14,328 nt of DNA, from the NCBI GenBank assembly GCA_964355545.1, contig CAYHEK010000037.1, positions 1-14,328 on the forward strand, written 5' to 3'. The translations under genes were made by a program, and so were the position numbers. The notes under the pieces were generated by a model that saw only the letters and a list, made by a program, of their open reading frames with translations, ran no database searches and had not been told where the DNA came from. This document shows positions 14,134-14,328 of the stretch, piece by piece (within the stretch, counting starts at the first letter, position 1; the number at the start of each line of letters is the position of its first letter). The DNA comes from JAPLGE01 sp964355545 (GTDB lineage Bacteria > Bipolaricaulota > Bipolaricaulia > UBA7950 > UBA9294).

Positions 14134-14328
14134 GGGAGTCGATGAGGCGATGATCGATTCCTTTCCTCCTCGAGGTCATCGGTCCTCTCACCAGGCACTC
14201 TGTGGCTCCACAGGCCCTTGTGGGCGAGGGCGAGATGCAACACGAGAAGAACAGTGCAACAAGGTGTGCCTGGCGAGCGCGGGAGGGCGAAAGGGGACGA
14301 TCCAGTGTCAGAAGAGCTTCGCCGGGTC
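14134..14328. other. Non-coding flank with long-range inverted repeat
   Basis: About 195 bp upstream of the repressor promoter to the window end, with no recognisable gene. CCAGGCAC (14191-14198) pairs exactly with GTGCCTGG (14266-14273). The 67 bases between them contain CTGTGG/CCACAG (14200-14213), GCCC/GGGC (14214-14225) and TGCAACA twice (14236, 14255). This could be a structured RNA or chance palindromes; I cannot match it to a known family. Confidence 0.3.

Noticed and set aside
1..14328. CRISPR array, tRNA/rRNA, insertion sequence or phage module
   Set aside because: No spaced direct repeats, no tRNA-like cloverleaf, no transposase or integrase motifs seen on either strand.

Overview
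The window is GC-rich, tightly packed bacterial DNA. Genes overlap or abut (ATGA, TAGTG and TAGATG junctions), starts are often GTG, and Shine-Dalgarno sites are strong AGGAGG types. The sugar-binding protein has a Sec signal without a lipobox, which points to a two-membrane (diderm) bacterium. No gene identifies the phylum. My guess is an uncultured, possibly thermophilic lineage such as Bipolaricaulota or a neighbour, at low confidence. A run of exactly 100 Ns (1389-1488) shows this is a scaffold from a draft or metagenome assembly.

Right-hand block (about 4935-14133, minus strand): a sugar uptake and catabolism locus read from right to left. It opens with a near-consensus promoter (TTGACA, 16 bp, TATACT) overlapped by two CG-centred palindromes of LacI-operator type. 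The order is: LacI-family repressor; periplasmic sugar-binding protein; a perfect 14-bp stem-loop; two sugar permeases; a single-domain sugar ATPase; a 152-bp spacer rich in inverted repeats; D-lyxose (D-mannose) ketol-isomerase; a fructokinase-like PfkB kinase; a DUF4432 aldose-mutarotase-like protein; and a second, divergent PfkB kinase. I infer that an aldose such as D-lyxose or D-mannose is imported, brought to the right anomer, isomerised to a ketose (D-xylulose or D-fructose) and phosphorylated. The repressor probably controls its own gene and the locus.

Middle (3389-4850): a plus-strand class V aminotransferase of the isopenicillin-N-epimerase type, running convergently into the sugar locus. 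A 271-bp divergent intergenic region with two clear hairpins precedes it.

Left-hand block (66-3388, minus strand): a second class V aminotransferase (cysteine-desulfurase-like fold, apparently without the catalytic Cys), overlapping by ATGA with an OmpR/PhoB-type response regulator, followed by a membrane histidine kinase. The assembly gap removes the end of the regulator and the start of the kinase, and by chance keeps them in one reading frame, so they look like a fusion. A plus-oriented intrinsic terminator (32-66) ends the window on the left.

No tRNA, rRNA, CRISPR array, insertion sequence or phage gene was recognised.
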